Source: JAJTHJ01 sp046316025
Lineage (GTDB): Bacteria; Pseudomonadota; Gammaproteobacteria; Burkholderiales; Burkholderiaceae_F
DNA: 48,198 nucleotides
Assembly (NCBI GenBank): GCA_046316025.1
Contig: JBKCXU010000046.1
Span: forward strand, 1-48,198
Reading direction: 5' to 3'
Shown here: positions 41,631 through 48,198 of the stretch, one piece after another
How positions within the stretch are numbered: position 1 is the stretch's first letter
Layout: every line of letters begins with the position of its first letter
Notes under the pieces: generated by a model
Told to the model about the DNA's origin: nothing
Databases searched by the model: none
What the model saw: the letters and a program-made list of their open reading frames with translations, nothing else
Translations under genes and position numbers: made by a program

Positions 41631-42640
41631 GTGTCGCTGCACCCACCGCCGCCGTGTCGCTGTCGCGGCTGCACGCCACCTTGCGCGCCGAGGCCGCGGT
41701 CGAACCCGACCCGGTCGCGCCCGGCGCCCCGGTCAAGACCACGCAGATCATCGCGATCTACGGCAAGGGCGGCATCGGCAAGAGCTTCACGCTCGCCAAC
41801 CTCTCTTACATGATGGCGCAGCAGGGCAAGCGCGTGCTGCTGATCGGCTGCGACCCGAAGAGCGACACCACGAGCCTGCTCTTCGGCGGCAAGGCCTGCC
41901 CGACGATCATCGAAACCTCCTCGCGCAAGAAGGCGGCGGGCGATCCGGTCGCCATCGGCGATGTCTGCTTCATGCGCGACGGCGTCTTTGCGATGGAACT
42001 GGGCGGTCCCGAGGTCGGCCGCGGCTGCGGCGGGCGCGGGATCATCCACGGCTTCGAAACGCTGGAAAAACTGGGCTTTCACGACTGGGGCTTCGACTAC
42101 GTGCTGCTCGACTTCCTGGGCGACGTGGTCTGCGGCGGCTTCGGACTGCCGATCGCGCGCGACCTGTGCCAGAAGGTGATCGTGGTCGGCAGCAACGACT
42201 TGCAGTCGCTGTACGTGGCCAACAACGTCTGCTCGGCGGTCGAGTACTTCCGCAAGCTGGGCGGCAACGTCGGCGTCGCGGGTTTGGTCGTCAACAAGGA
42301 CGACGGCACCGGCGAGGCGGCCGCGTTTGCCCAGGCGGCGGGCATCCCGGTGCTGGCGGCGATTCCCGCGCACGAGGACATCCGCCGCAAGAGCGCCAGT
42401 TACGAAATCATCGGCCGGCCCGGTACGCAGTGGGCGCCGCTATTTGAAACGCTCGCCACCAACGTCGCCGAGGCGCCGCCGGTGCGGCCCAAGCCGCTCT
42501 CCCAGGACGAGTTGCTGGGCTTGTTCTCCAGCGACACGGTCGGCCGCAATGTGGTGCTGCAGCCGGCCTCGATGGCCGACATGCTGGGCAAAGCGGTCGT
42601 CGAGAAGAAGTCGCTCGAAGTCGTCTACGAGGCCGTCTGA
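41627..42640 (+). CDS. bchX: Chlorophyllide a reductase iron protein
   Basis: 337 residues. NifH/BchL-like ATP-driven electron donor to BchYZ, reducing ring B of chlorophyllide a. P-loop GKGGIGKS at 46-53, CDPKSDTTSLLFGG, and the two 4Fe-4S ligating cysteines Cys134 (GRGCGGRGII) and Cys169 (DVVCGGFGLPI). The 40-residue N-terminal extension is normal for BchX. Start overlaps the bchC stop; bchY follows 13 bp on. Confidence 0.97.
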   Translation: MSVAAPTAAVSLSRLHATLRAEAAVEPDPVAPGAPVKTTQIIAIYGKGGIGKSFTLANLSYMMAQQGKRVLLIGCDPKSDTTSLLFGGKACPTIIETSSRKKAAGDPVAIGDVCFMRDGVFAMELGGPEVGRGCGGRGIIHGFETLEKLGFHDWGFDYVLLDFLGDVVCGGFGLPIARDLCQKVIVVGSNDLQSLYVANNVCSAVEYFRKLGGNVGVAGLVVNKDDGTGEAAAFAQAAGIPVLAAIPAHEDIRRKSASYEIIGRPGTQWAPLFETLATNVAEAPPVRPKPLSQDELLGLFSSDTVGRNVVLQPASMADMLGKAVVEKKSLEVVYEAV

Positions 42641-42653
42641 CCTTTACCGCGCC

Positions 42654-44186
42654 ATGAACGCCCGCGTCCCCACCGAAGCCGCCACCGCGCCCAGCACGGA
42701 CGGTCTGGGTTGCCATGCCGGTCGCGCGCAAATGCAAGAGGCGGCCAAAGTTGCCGGCAACAGTGCGCTATTGCAACGCTATGCGGCCGACTATCCGCAA
42801 GGGCCGCACGACCAGCCGCAGAGCATGTGCCCGGCCTTCGGCTCGCTGCGCGTGGGTCTGCGGATGCGGCGGGTCGCGACCGTGCTGTCCGGCTCGGCCT
42901 GCTGCGTCTACGGCCTGACCTTCACCTCGCACTTCTACGGCGCGCGCCGCTCGGTCGGCTATGTGCCGTTCAATTCCGAAACGCTCGTCACCGGCAAACT
43001 CTTCGAAGACATCCGCGAAGCGGTGTTCAAGCTGGCCGATCCGGCCAAGGTGGACGCGGTCGTCGTCATCAACCTGTGCGTGCCCACCGCTTCCGGCGTG
43101 CCACTGCGGCTGCTGCCGCGCGAGATCGACGGTGTGCGCATCATCGGCATCGACGTGCCGGGCTTTGGCGTGCCTACGCATGCGGAGGCCAAGGACGTGC
43201 TGGCCGGCGCGATGCTCGCCTACGCGCGCGCCGAGGCCGAGGCCGGCCCCGTGCAGGCGCCGCGCAACTGGGTGCCGCCTGCGCGCAGCGGCAAGCCGAC
43301 GGTGACGCTGCTGGGCGAAATCTTCCCGGCCGACCCGGTGGGCATCGGCATGATGCTGGAGCCGATGGGCCTGGCCTGTGGCCCAGTGGTGCCGACGCGC
43401 GAATGGCGCGAGCTCTATGCCGCGCTCGACTGCGCGGCGGTCGCGGCGCTGCATCCGTTCTACACCGCGTCGGTGCGCGAGTTCGAAGCGGCCGGTCGTA
43501 CCGTGATCGGCTCCGCCCCCGTCGGTTACGAAGGCACGGCCGAATGGTTGCGCGCGATCGGCAGCGCCTGCGGTGTGGCCGCCGACAAGATCGCCGCCGC
43601 GCAGAACCAGATGCTGCCGGCGATTCAAGGCGCGCTCTCGCGCGCGCCGATCAAGGGGCGCATCACTCTGTCGGGCTATGAAGGCTCCGAACTGCTGGTG
43701 GGCCGGCTGCTGGTCGAAAGCGGCGCCGATCTGCGCTACGTGGGCAGCGCCTGCCCGCGCACGCCCTGGTCGGCGGGGGATGCGGAATGGCTGCAAGCGC
43801 GCGGCGTGCGCGTGCAGTTCCGCGCGTCGCTGGAGCAGGACTTGGCGGCCTTTGAAGAATTCGAACCCGATCTCGCCATCGGCACCACCCCGGTCGTGCA
43901 GCACGCCAAACAGCGTGCGACTCCCGCGCTGTATTTCACCAACCTGATATCCGCGCGGCCGCTGATGGGGCCAGCGGGCGCCGGCTCGCTGGCGCAGGTG
44001 ATCAACACCGCGCTGGCGAACAAAGATCGCTTCGATGCGATGAGAGAGTTTTTTGAGGGCGTAGGCACCGGGGACAGCGGCGGCGTCTGGAACGAACCGC
44101 CGCACCCCCATCCCGAATACCGCGAGTTCCATCTGCACAAGATGGAAAAGCTCGCCCGCAAGCGCAAAGCGGAAGAGATGGCATGA
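42654..44186 (+). CDS. bchY: Chlorophyllide a reductase subunit Y
   Basis: 510 residues. NifD-like catalytic subunit of chlorophyllide reductase. Family marks: DGLGCHAGRAQMQEAA, QSMCPAFGSLRVGLRMRR, SGSACCVYGLTFTSHFYGARRSVGY with Fe-S cysteines, VINLCVPTASGVPL, VTLLGEIFPADPVGIGMMLE and LEEFEPDLAIGTTPVVQHAK-type end. Start ATG 42654 precedes the conserved region by 20 residues. A palindromic repeat separates it from bchZ. Confidence 0.97.
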   Translation: MNARVPTEAATAPSTDGLGCHAGRAQMQEAAKVAGNSALLQRYAADYPQGPHDQPQSMCPAFGSLRVGLRMRRVATVLSGSACCVYGLTFTSHFYGARRSVGYVPFNSETLVTGKLFEDIREAVFKLADPAKVDAVVVINLCVPTASGVPLRLLPREIDGVRIIGIDVPGFGVPTHAEAKDVLAGAMLAYARAEAEAGPVQAPRNWVPPARSGKPTVTLLGEIFPADPVGIGMMLEPMGLACGPVVPTREWRELYAALDCAAVAALHPFYTASVREFEAAGRTVIGSAPVGYEGTAEWLRAIGSACGVAADKIAAAQNQMLPAIQGALSRAPIKGRITLSGYEGSELLVGRLLVESGADLRYVGSACPRTPWSAGDAEWLQARGVRVQFRASLEQDLAAFEEFEPDLAIGTTPVVQHAKQRATPALYFTNLISARPLMGPAGAGSLAQVINTALANKDRFDAMREFFEGVGTGDSGGVWNEPPHPHPEYREFHLHKMEKLARKRKAEEMA

Positions 44187-44187
44187 G

Positions 44188-44261
44188 CCCCCACGCTCAC
44201 TTCATTCGCTGCCCCCCGAGGGGGCGCTCAGCGCCCAACGGGCGGCCGGGCGGGCGCTGAG
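44188..44261. repeat. Palindromic repeat, family D, between bchY and bchZ
   Basis: CCCCACGCTCACTTCATTCG followed by the hairpin GCCCCCCGAGGGGGC and the inverted pair CTCAGCGCCC / GGGCGCTGAG. This is a dispersed element I associate with Comamonadaceae and related Burkholderiales. It ends at the base before the bchZ ATG and leaves no normal Shine-Dalgarno sequence for that gene. Confidence 0.8.
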
Positions 44262-45713
44262 ATGCTGGTCCTCGACCACGATCGCGCCGGCGGCTACTGG
44301 GGTGCCGTGTACGTGTTCACGGCCATCAAGGGCTTGCAGGTCATCATCGACGGCCCGGTGGGTTGCGAGAACCTGCCGGTCACCTCCGTCTTGCACTACA
44401 CCGACGCGCTGCCGCCGCACGAGTTGCCAATTGTCGTCACGGGGCTCGCCGAAGAAGAGCTCGGGCAGAAAGGCACCGAAGCCGCGATGCGCCGCGCCCA
44501 CAAGGCGCTCGACCCGGCGCTGCCCGCGGTGGTGGTCACCGGCAGCATCGCCGAAATGATCGGCGGCGGCGTCACGCCCGAAGGCACCGGCATCCAGCGC
44601 TTTTTGCCGCGAACGATCGACGAAGACCAGTGGCAGGCCGCCGACCGGGCGCTCAACTGGCTGTGGACCGAATACGGCCCGCGCCAGGTGCCCGCGCGCA
44701 AGCCGCGCAAAGAGGGCGACAAGCCGCGCGTAAACATCCTCGGGCCCGCCTACGGCATGTTCAACATGCCGAGCGATCTGGCCGAGATCAAGCGGCTGGT
44801 CGAAGGCATCGGCGCCGAGATCAATCTCGTCTTCCCGCTCGGCAGCCACCTGGCCGACGTGCCCAAGCTGGCGGAAGCCGACGTCAACGTCGTGCTGTAT
44901 CGCGAGTTCGGCCGGCTGCTGGCCGAGACGCTGGAGCGGCCCTACCTGCAAGCGCCCATCGGCCTGCACAGCACCACCAAGTTCCTGCGCAGTCTGGGCG
45001 AATTGCTCGGGCTGGACCCCGAGCCCTTCATCGAGCGCGAGAAACACACGACGATCAAGCCGCTGTGGGACTTGTGGCGCTCGGTCACGCAGGACTTCTT
45101 CGGCACCGCGAGCTTCGCGGTGGTCGCCAACGAAACCTACGCGCGCGGGTTGCGCAACTTTCTCGAAACGGAGCTCGGCCTGCCCTGCACCTTCAGCGTA
45201 GCGCGCCGCGCCGGCGTCAAGCCGGACAACGATGCGGTACGCCAGGCGCTGCGCGAAAAGCCGCCGCTGGTGATGTTCGGCTCCTACAACGAGCGGATGT
45301 ATCTGGCCGAACTCGGCGCGCGCGCGGCGTACATCCCGGCCTCGTTCCCCGGCGCGATCATCCGCCGCCACACCGGCACGCCGTTCATGGGCTACGCTGG
45401 CGCCACCTACCTGGTGCAGGAAGTGTGCAACGCGCTCTTCGATGCGCTGTTCCACATCCTGCCGCTGGCCACCGATCTGGATCGCGTCGATCCCACGCTC
45501 GCGCGCAAGGCGCCGGCCGAGGAAACGACACCCTGGGACGACGAGGCGCGCCGCCTGCTCGACCAGTTGCTCGAGCGCGAGCCGATGTTGGTGCGCATCT
45601 CTGCCGCCAAGCGGCTGCGCGACGGCGCCGAAGCCGCGGCGCGTGCCGCCGGCGAGGCGCGCGTCAGTGCAGAGCGCCTGCTGCGCGCCGCCGCGCGCAA
45701 GGAACCGGCATGA
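44262..45713 (+). CDS. bchZ: Chlorophyllide a reductase subunit Z
   Basis: 483 residues. NifK-like partner of BchY. Fits the family: LVLDHDRAGGYWGAVYVF, IDGPVGCENLPVTSVLHYTDALPPHE with Cys35, VTGSIAEMIGGGVTPEGTGI, NILGPAYGMFNMPSDLAEI, TGTPFMGYAGATYLVQEVCN and the helical end ISAAKRLRDGAEAAAR. Start ATG 44262 lies flush with a palindromic repeat; translation may depend on the hairpin or on read-through coupling. 135 bp to pufB, no pufQ in between; no TGT-N12-ACA box there. Confidence 0.97.
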   Translation: MLVLDHDRAGGYWGAVYVFTAIKGLQVIIDGPVGCENLPVTSVLHYTDALPPHELPIVVTGLAEEELGQKGTEAAMRRAHKALDPALPAVVVTGSIAEMIGGGVTPEGTGIQRFLPRTIDEDQWQAADRALNWLWTEYGPRQVPARKPRKEGDKPRVNILGPAYGMFNMPSDLAEIKRLVEGIGAEINLVFPLGSHLADVPKLAEADVNVVLYREFGRLLAETLERPYLQAPIGLHSTTKFLRSLGELLGLDPEPFIEREKHTTIKPLWDLWRSVTQDFFGTASFAVVANETYARGLRNFLETELGLPCTFSVARRAGVKPDNDAVRQALREKPPLVMFGSYNERMYLAELGARAAYIPASFPGAIIRRHTGTPFMGYAGATYLVQEVCNALFDALFHILPLATDLDRVDPTLARKAPAEETTPWDDEARRLLDQLLEREPMLVRISAAKRLRDGAEAAARAAGEARVSAERLLRAAARKEPA

Positions 45714-45848
45714 GACGGCCGGCCGACAACCGATTGGCCCGAGTCCGCTCGGACCCCCGATTCGAGATGGTGCGAACCATTGCGATCCCGCTTCCGTGCC
45801 GGGCAAGCGCGGTCACGGCCGCAAGGCCAATCAGGAGGGAATTCATTT

Positions 45849-45995
45849 ATGGCTGACGAAAAAAGCTCGCTGACGGGCCTCACCGACCGCGAAGCGAAGG
45901 ACTTCCATGGCTTGTTCATCACAAGCTTCCTCGGCTTCACTGTCGTGGCTGTTATCGCGCACCTGCTGGCCTGGAACTGGCGGCCGTGGTTCTAA
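45849..45995 (+). CDS. pufB: Light-harvesting 1 beta subunit
   Basis: 48 residues. LH1 beta, one transmembrane helix, forms the core antenna ring with PufA. N-terminal SLTGLTDREAKDFHGLF with His20; helix FLGFTVVAVIAHLLAW with the bacteriochlorophyll ligand His38; end WNWRPWF is typical of LH1 beta. ATG 45849 follows AGGAGG. The next gene starts 24 bp on but is not pufA: a 76-codon gene intervenes. Confidence 0.97.
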   Translation: MADEKSSLTGLTDREAKDFHGLFITSFLGFTVVAVIAHLLAWNWRPWF

Positions 45996-46019
45996 CCCTC
46001 GCATCCGAGGAGTCCATCG

Positions 46020-46250
46020 ATGGCTAGTGTGTACACCACCGAACGACCGGCCCCCGCGGCCGGCCCGCCGAGAAGCGGCGGGTACCTGGTCATTTTCCTG
46101 GTGAGCTTCACCGTGCTGCTGGCGGTCGCTTTGGCCGCGCAGCTCGTCGGGCTGCACTGGCGTCAATGGTTCCCCGGCGCAGAGGGCGCGCCCACGCTGT
46201 TGTCCGGCGTGAAGCAGGCCGTCTACAGCTTCATGTCTTTCTTGACTTAG
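46020..46250 (+). CDS. Novel single-pass membrane protein between pufB and pufA
   Basis: 76 residues, ATG 46020 after GAGGAG, so clearly translated in the puf mRNA. Polar N-terminus (ASVYTTERPAPAAGPPRSGG, residues 2-21), one transmembrane helix (about 22-45), then WRQWFPG and an amphipathic C-terminal helix LLSGVKQAVYSFMSFL. It resembles LH1 beta locally: FTV at 30-32 in both, and WRQWF versus WRPWF at the far end of the helix. It has no His at the chlorophyll-ligand position (Leu38 ungapped, Gln41 if aligned from WRxWF); its only His is 46 at the interface. Size and layout also recall PufX (about 80 residues, C-terminal amphipathic helix), though PufX is encoded after pufM and sequence identity is not evident. 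pufA follows 13 bp on. I do not recognise it as a named subunit. Confidence 0.9.
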   Translation: MASVYTTERPAPAAGPPRSGGYLVIFLVSFTVLLAVALAAQLVGLHWRQWFPGAEGAPTLLSGVKQAVYSFMSFLT

Positions 46251-46263
46251 GAAGGAATTTCAC

Positions 46264-46449
46264 ATGTGGAAGATCTGGCTCTTGTTCGATCCGCGGCGCA
46301 TCTTGATCGCGCTGTTCACGTTTTTGTTCGTTCTGGCGCTGCTGATTCACTTCATCCTGCTTTCCAGCAACAAGTACAACTGGATCGAGGGGGGTGCGAA
46401 AAAGGCCGTGGCCGCGCAGATGGCGCCGGTGCCGCCGGCACAGAAGTAG
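46264..46449 (+). CDS. pufA: Light-harvesting 1 alpha subunit
   Basis: 61 residues. N-terminus MWKIWLLFDPRRILIALFTF is the standard LH1 alpha start; ligand His29 in LLIHFILLSS, then NKYNWIEGG and an Ala/Pro-rich tail. ATG 46264 follows AGGAAGG. Pairs with PufB around the reaction centre. A strong hairpin (46471-46505) follows before pufL, as in other puf operons. Confidence 0.96.
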   Translation: MWKIWLLFDPRRILIALFTFLFVLALLIHFILLSSNKYNWIEGGAKKAVAAQMAPVPPAQK

Positions 46450-46470
46450 CGCCGCGCACGGCTGGGCGAG

Positions 46471-46505
46471 AGCGGGCCGCGGCGCGCGCGTCGCGCCGTC
46501 CCGCT
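46471..46505 (+). promoter_or_regulatory. puf intercistronic mRNA hairpin
   Basis: AGCGGG / CCCGCT closing stem with inner CGGCGCG / CGCGCCG, in the 129-bp gap between pufA and pufL. In Rhodobacter the pufA-pufL hairpins block 3' decay so that the antenna mRNA outlives the reaction-centre mRNA, setting LH1 above RC; the same role is inferred here, with the new gene inside the stabilised part. Confidence 0.75.
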
Positions 46506-46578
46506 TCGTCCGCCGGCGGCTGCGCGACGTATCGAGGGAGTGCGCGGCGCCTGTGCGCCCGCCTGAGGAGTGTTGGCA

Positions 46579-47403
46579 ATGTCCATGCTCAGTTTTGAAC
46601 GCAAATACCGGGTCCGCGGAGGAACGCTGCTGGGCGGCGACCTGTTCGACTTCTGGGTCGGGCCGTTCTACGTCGGCTTCTTCGGGGTGACGACGATTTT
46701 CTTTTCGGTGCTGGGCACGGCGCTGATCCTGTGGGGCGCCTCGCAGGGGCCGACGTGGAACGTCTGGCAGATCAACATCGCGCCGCCGGATCTGTCTTAT
46801 GGGCTGGCGCTGGCGCCGCTGGCCGAAGGCGGGCTGTGGCAGATCATCACCATCTGCGCGATCGGCGCCTTCGTCTCGTGGATGCTGCGCGAGGTCGAAA
46901 TCTGCCGCAAGCTCGGCATGGGGCTGCACGTGCCCTTTGCCTTCGGCGTGGCGATCTTCGCCTACGTGACGCTGGTGGTCATCCGCCCGCTGTTGCTGGG
47001 CGCCTGGGGCCACGGCTTCCCGTACGGCATCTACAGCCACCTCGACTGGGTGAGCAACGTCGGCTACCAGTACCTGCACTTCCACTACAACCCGGCGCAC
47101 ATGATCGCGGTGAGCCTGTTCTTCACCACGACGCTGGCGCTTGGGCTGCATGGGTCGCTGATCCTGTCGGCCAGCAACCCGAAAAAAGGCGAGACGGTCA
47201 AGACGGCCGAGCACGAAAACGCCTACTTCCGCGACCTGATCGGCTACTCGGTCGGCGCGCTGGGCATCCACCGCGTGGGGCTGATCCTGGCGTTGGCGGC
47301 GGGGTTCTTCAGCGCGCTGTGCATCGTCATCAGCGGGCCGTTCTGGACCCGCGGCTGGCCGGAATGGTGGAGCTGGTGGCTCGACCTGCCGATCTGGAAA
47401 TAG
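46579..47403 (+). CDS. pufL: Reaction centre L subunit
   Basis: 274 residues. Five-helix subunit binding the special pair, accessory pigment and quinone. With the leading Met counted, ligands fall at His154, His174 (special pair side), His191 and His231 (iron), with Glu213 near QB; these sit one off Rhodobacter sphaeroides numbers. Start ATG 46579 (MSMLSFERKYRVRGG) with GAGGAG upstream; the GTG at 46570 is within that region and unlikely. pufM starts 18 bp after the stop. Confidence 0.97.
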   Translation: MSMLSFERKYRVRGGTLLGGDLFDFWVGPFYVGFFGVTTIFFSVLGTALILWGASQGPTWNVWQINIAPPDLSYGLALAPLAEGGLWQIITICAIGAFVSWMLREVEICRKLGMGLHVPFAFGVAIFAYVTLVVIRPLLLGAWGHGFPYGIYSHLDWVSNVGYQYLHFHYNPAHMIAVSLFFTTTLALGLHGSLILSASNPKKGETVKTAEHENAYFRDLIGYSVGALGIHRVGLILALAAGFFSALCIVISGPFWTRGWPEWWSWWLDLPIWK

Positions 47404-47421
47404 CGGCGCAAAGGACACGTC

Positions 47422-48198
47422 ATGGCAGCCGAATATCAAAACATCTTCACCCGCGTGCAGGTGCGCGGGCCGGCGCACATGGGGCCGGCCACCTCCGGCT
47501 CGTGGACGCGCAATCCGACCACGTTCTTCAACTACTGGCTGGGCAAGATCGGCGACGCGCAGATCGGCCCGGTGTACCTGGGCTTCACCGGCCTGGCCTC
47601 GATCCTGTGCGGCTTCATCGCCATCGAGATCATCGGCCTGAACATGTGGGCCTCGGTCGGCTGGGACCCGGTGCAGTTCGTCCGCCAACTGCCTTGGCTG
47701 GCGCTGGAGCCGCCGCGGCCCGAGTACGGCTTGTCGCTGCCGCCGCTGAACGAGGGCGGCTGGTGGCTGATGGCGGGCTTTTTCCTGACGCTGTCGATCC
47801 TGCTGTGGTGGTGGCGCACCTACCGCCGCGCCCGCGCGCTGGGGCTGGGCACGCATACCGCCTGGGCGTTTGCGTCGGCGATCTGGCTGTACCTGGTGCT
47901 GGGCTTTATCCGCCCGCTGGCGATGGGGTCGTGGTCGGAAGCGGTGCCCTTCGGCATCTTTCCGCACCTGGACTGGACCGCGGCGTTTTCGATCCGCTAC
48001 GGCAACCTGTTTTACAACCCGTTCCACGCGCTGTCGATCGCCTTCCTGTACGGCTCCACGCTGCTGTTCGCGATGCACGGGGCGACGATTCTGGCGGTCA
48101 GCCGCTTCGGCGGCGAGCGCGAGCTGGAGCAGATCACCGACCGTGGCACCGCCTCGGAACGCGCCGCGCTTTTCTGGCGCTGGACGATGGGCTTCAAC
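47422..48198 (+). CDS. pufM: Reaction centre M subunit, cut by window end
   Basis: First 259 residues of about 325. Begins MAAEYQNIFTRVQVRGPAHM after AAAGGA. Conserved helices and ligands match R. sphaeroides numbering exactly: His182 (SHLDW-type PHLDW), His202 (FYNPFHALSIAFLYG), His219 (FAMHGATILAV), Glu232 and Glu234 (GGERELEQI). The frame is open at 48198. pufC may follow outside. Confidence 0.97.
   Translation, partial: MAAEYQNIFTRVQVRGPAHMGPATSGSWTRNPTTFFNYWLGKIGDAQIGPVYLGFTGLASILCGFIAIEIIGLNMWASVGWDPVQFVRQLPWLALEPPRPEYGLSLPPLNEGGWWLMAGFFLTLSILLWWWRTYRRARALGLGTHTAWAFASAIWLYLVLGFIRPLAMGSWSEAVPFGIFPHLDWTAAFSIRYGNLFYNPFHALSIAFLYGSTLLFAMHGATILAVSRFGGERELEQITDRGTASERAALFWRWTMGFN

Noticed and set aside
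46020..46250. Calling the gene pufX or pufQ
   Set aside because: Size and layout recall PufX, but location and residues differ; PufQ lies before pufB and has a different sequence pattern. Left unnamed.
46231..48078. 615-codon minus-strand frame opposite pufA, pufL and pufM
   Set aside because: Antisense shadow of highly conserved reaction-centre genes; product is Arg/Gln/Asp-rich low-complexity sequence.

Overview
The window is GC-rich DNA (about 70% G+C by eye) from a phototrophic proteobacterium. Its right half is the core of a photosynthesis gene cluster (PGC). Gene order (crtI-crtB ... crtC-crtD divergent from crtE-crtF-bchCXYZ-puf), spheroidene-type carotenoid genes, no pufQ between bchZ and pufB, and a repeat typical of Burkholderiales between bchY and bchZ all point to a Burkholderiales betaproteobacterium of the Rubrivivax/Rhodoferax/Roseateles kind. 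That placement is inference from gene content and layout.

Left part (1-21.9 kb) is ordinary chromosome. At the very edge there are 23-bp tandem repeats resembling the multiple end repeats of an IS21-like element, running into a 5'-truncated RCC1-repeat gene. Then follow two tandem secreted proteins with matching glycine-zipper tails, a large BTAD/AAA/TPR regulator, an OmpR-type two-component pair, an APH-like kinase, an aldo/keto reductase, a LytS/LytR-type pair whose kinase is fused to a DUF4386-like membrane domain, and a three-gene minus-strand operon (ornithine cyclodeaminase-like, secreted protein, acyltransferase). Two secreted hypotheticals follow, then a coupled pair (secreted alpha/beta hydrolase, class III CoA-transferase).

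PGC (22-48.2 kb, window ends inside pufM): bchI-bchD (Mg chelatase), bciB (8-vinyl reductase) and an FAH-family gene on the other strand, bchE (oxygen-independent cyclase), bchJ, bchO, crtI-crtB, three very small ORFs, a DUF3422 gene coupled to crtC, crtD, and then the superoperon crtE-crtF-bchC-bchX-bchY-bchZ-pufB-(new small membrane gene)-pufA-pufL-pufM. Together these supply Mg insertion, ring E closure, 8-vinyl and chlorin reduction, C3 dehydrogenation, carotenoids of the neurosporene/spheroidene branch, LH1 and the reaction centre. Tandem TGT-N12-ACA palindromes (PpsR/CrtJ boxes) lie before bchE, between crtD and crtE, and before bchC, with an 8-bp gap at the last two and 6 bp at the first, so the cluster is probably repressed by aerobic/light-responsive PpsR.

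Most notable: (i) a 76-codon single-pass membrane protein gene with its own Shine-Dalgarno sequence sits between pufB and pufA, where these two LH1 genes are normally adjacent; it shares an FTV and a WRxWF motif with the neighbouring LH1 beta but lacks the chlorophyll-ligating histidine, and its overall topology recalls PufX. (ii) The PGC is peppered with REP-like palindromic repeats of four families, several of which run in frame through photosynthesis proteins: inside BchD, at the N-terminus and again at the C-terminus of BchO, and at the C-terminus of CrtD.
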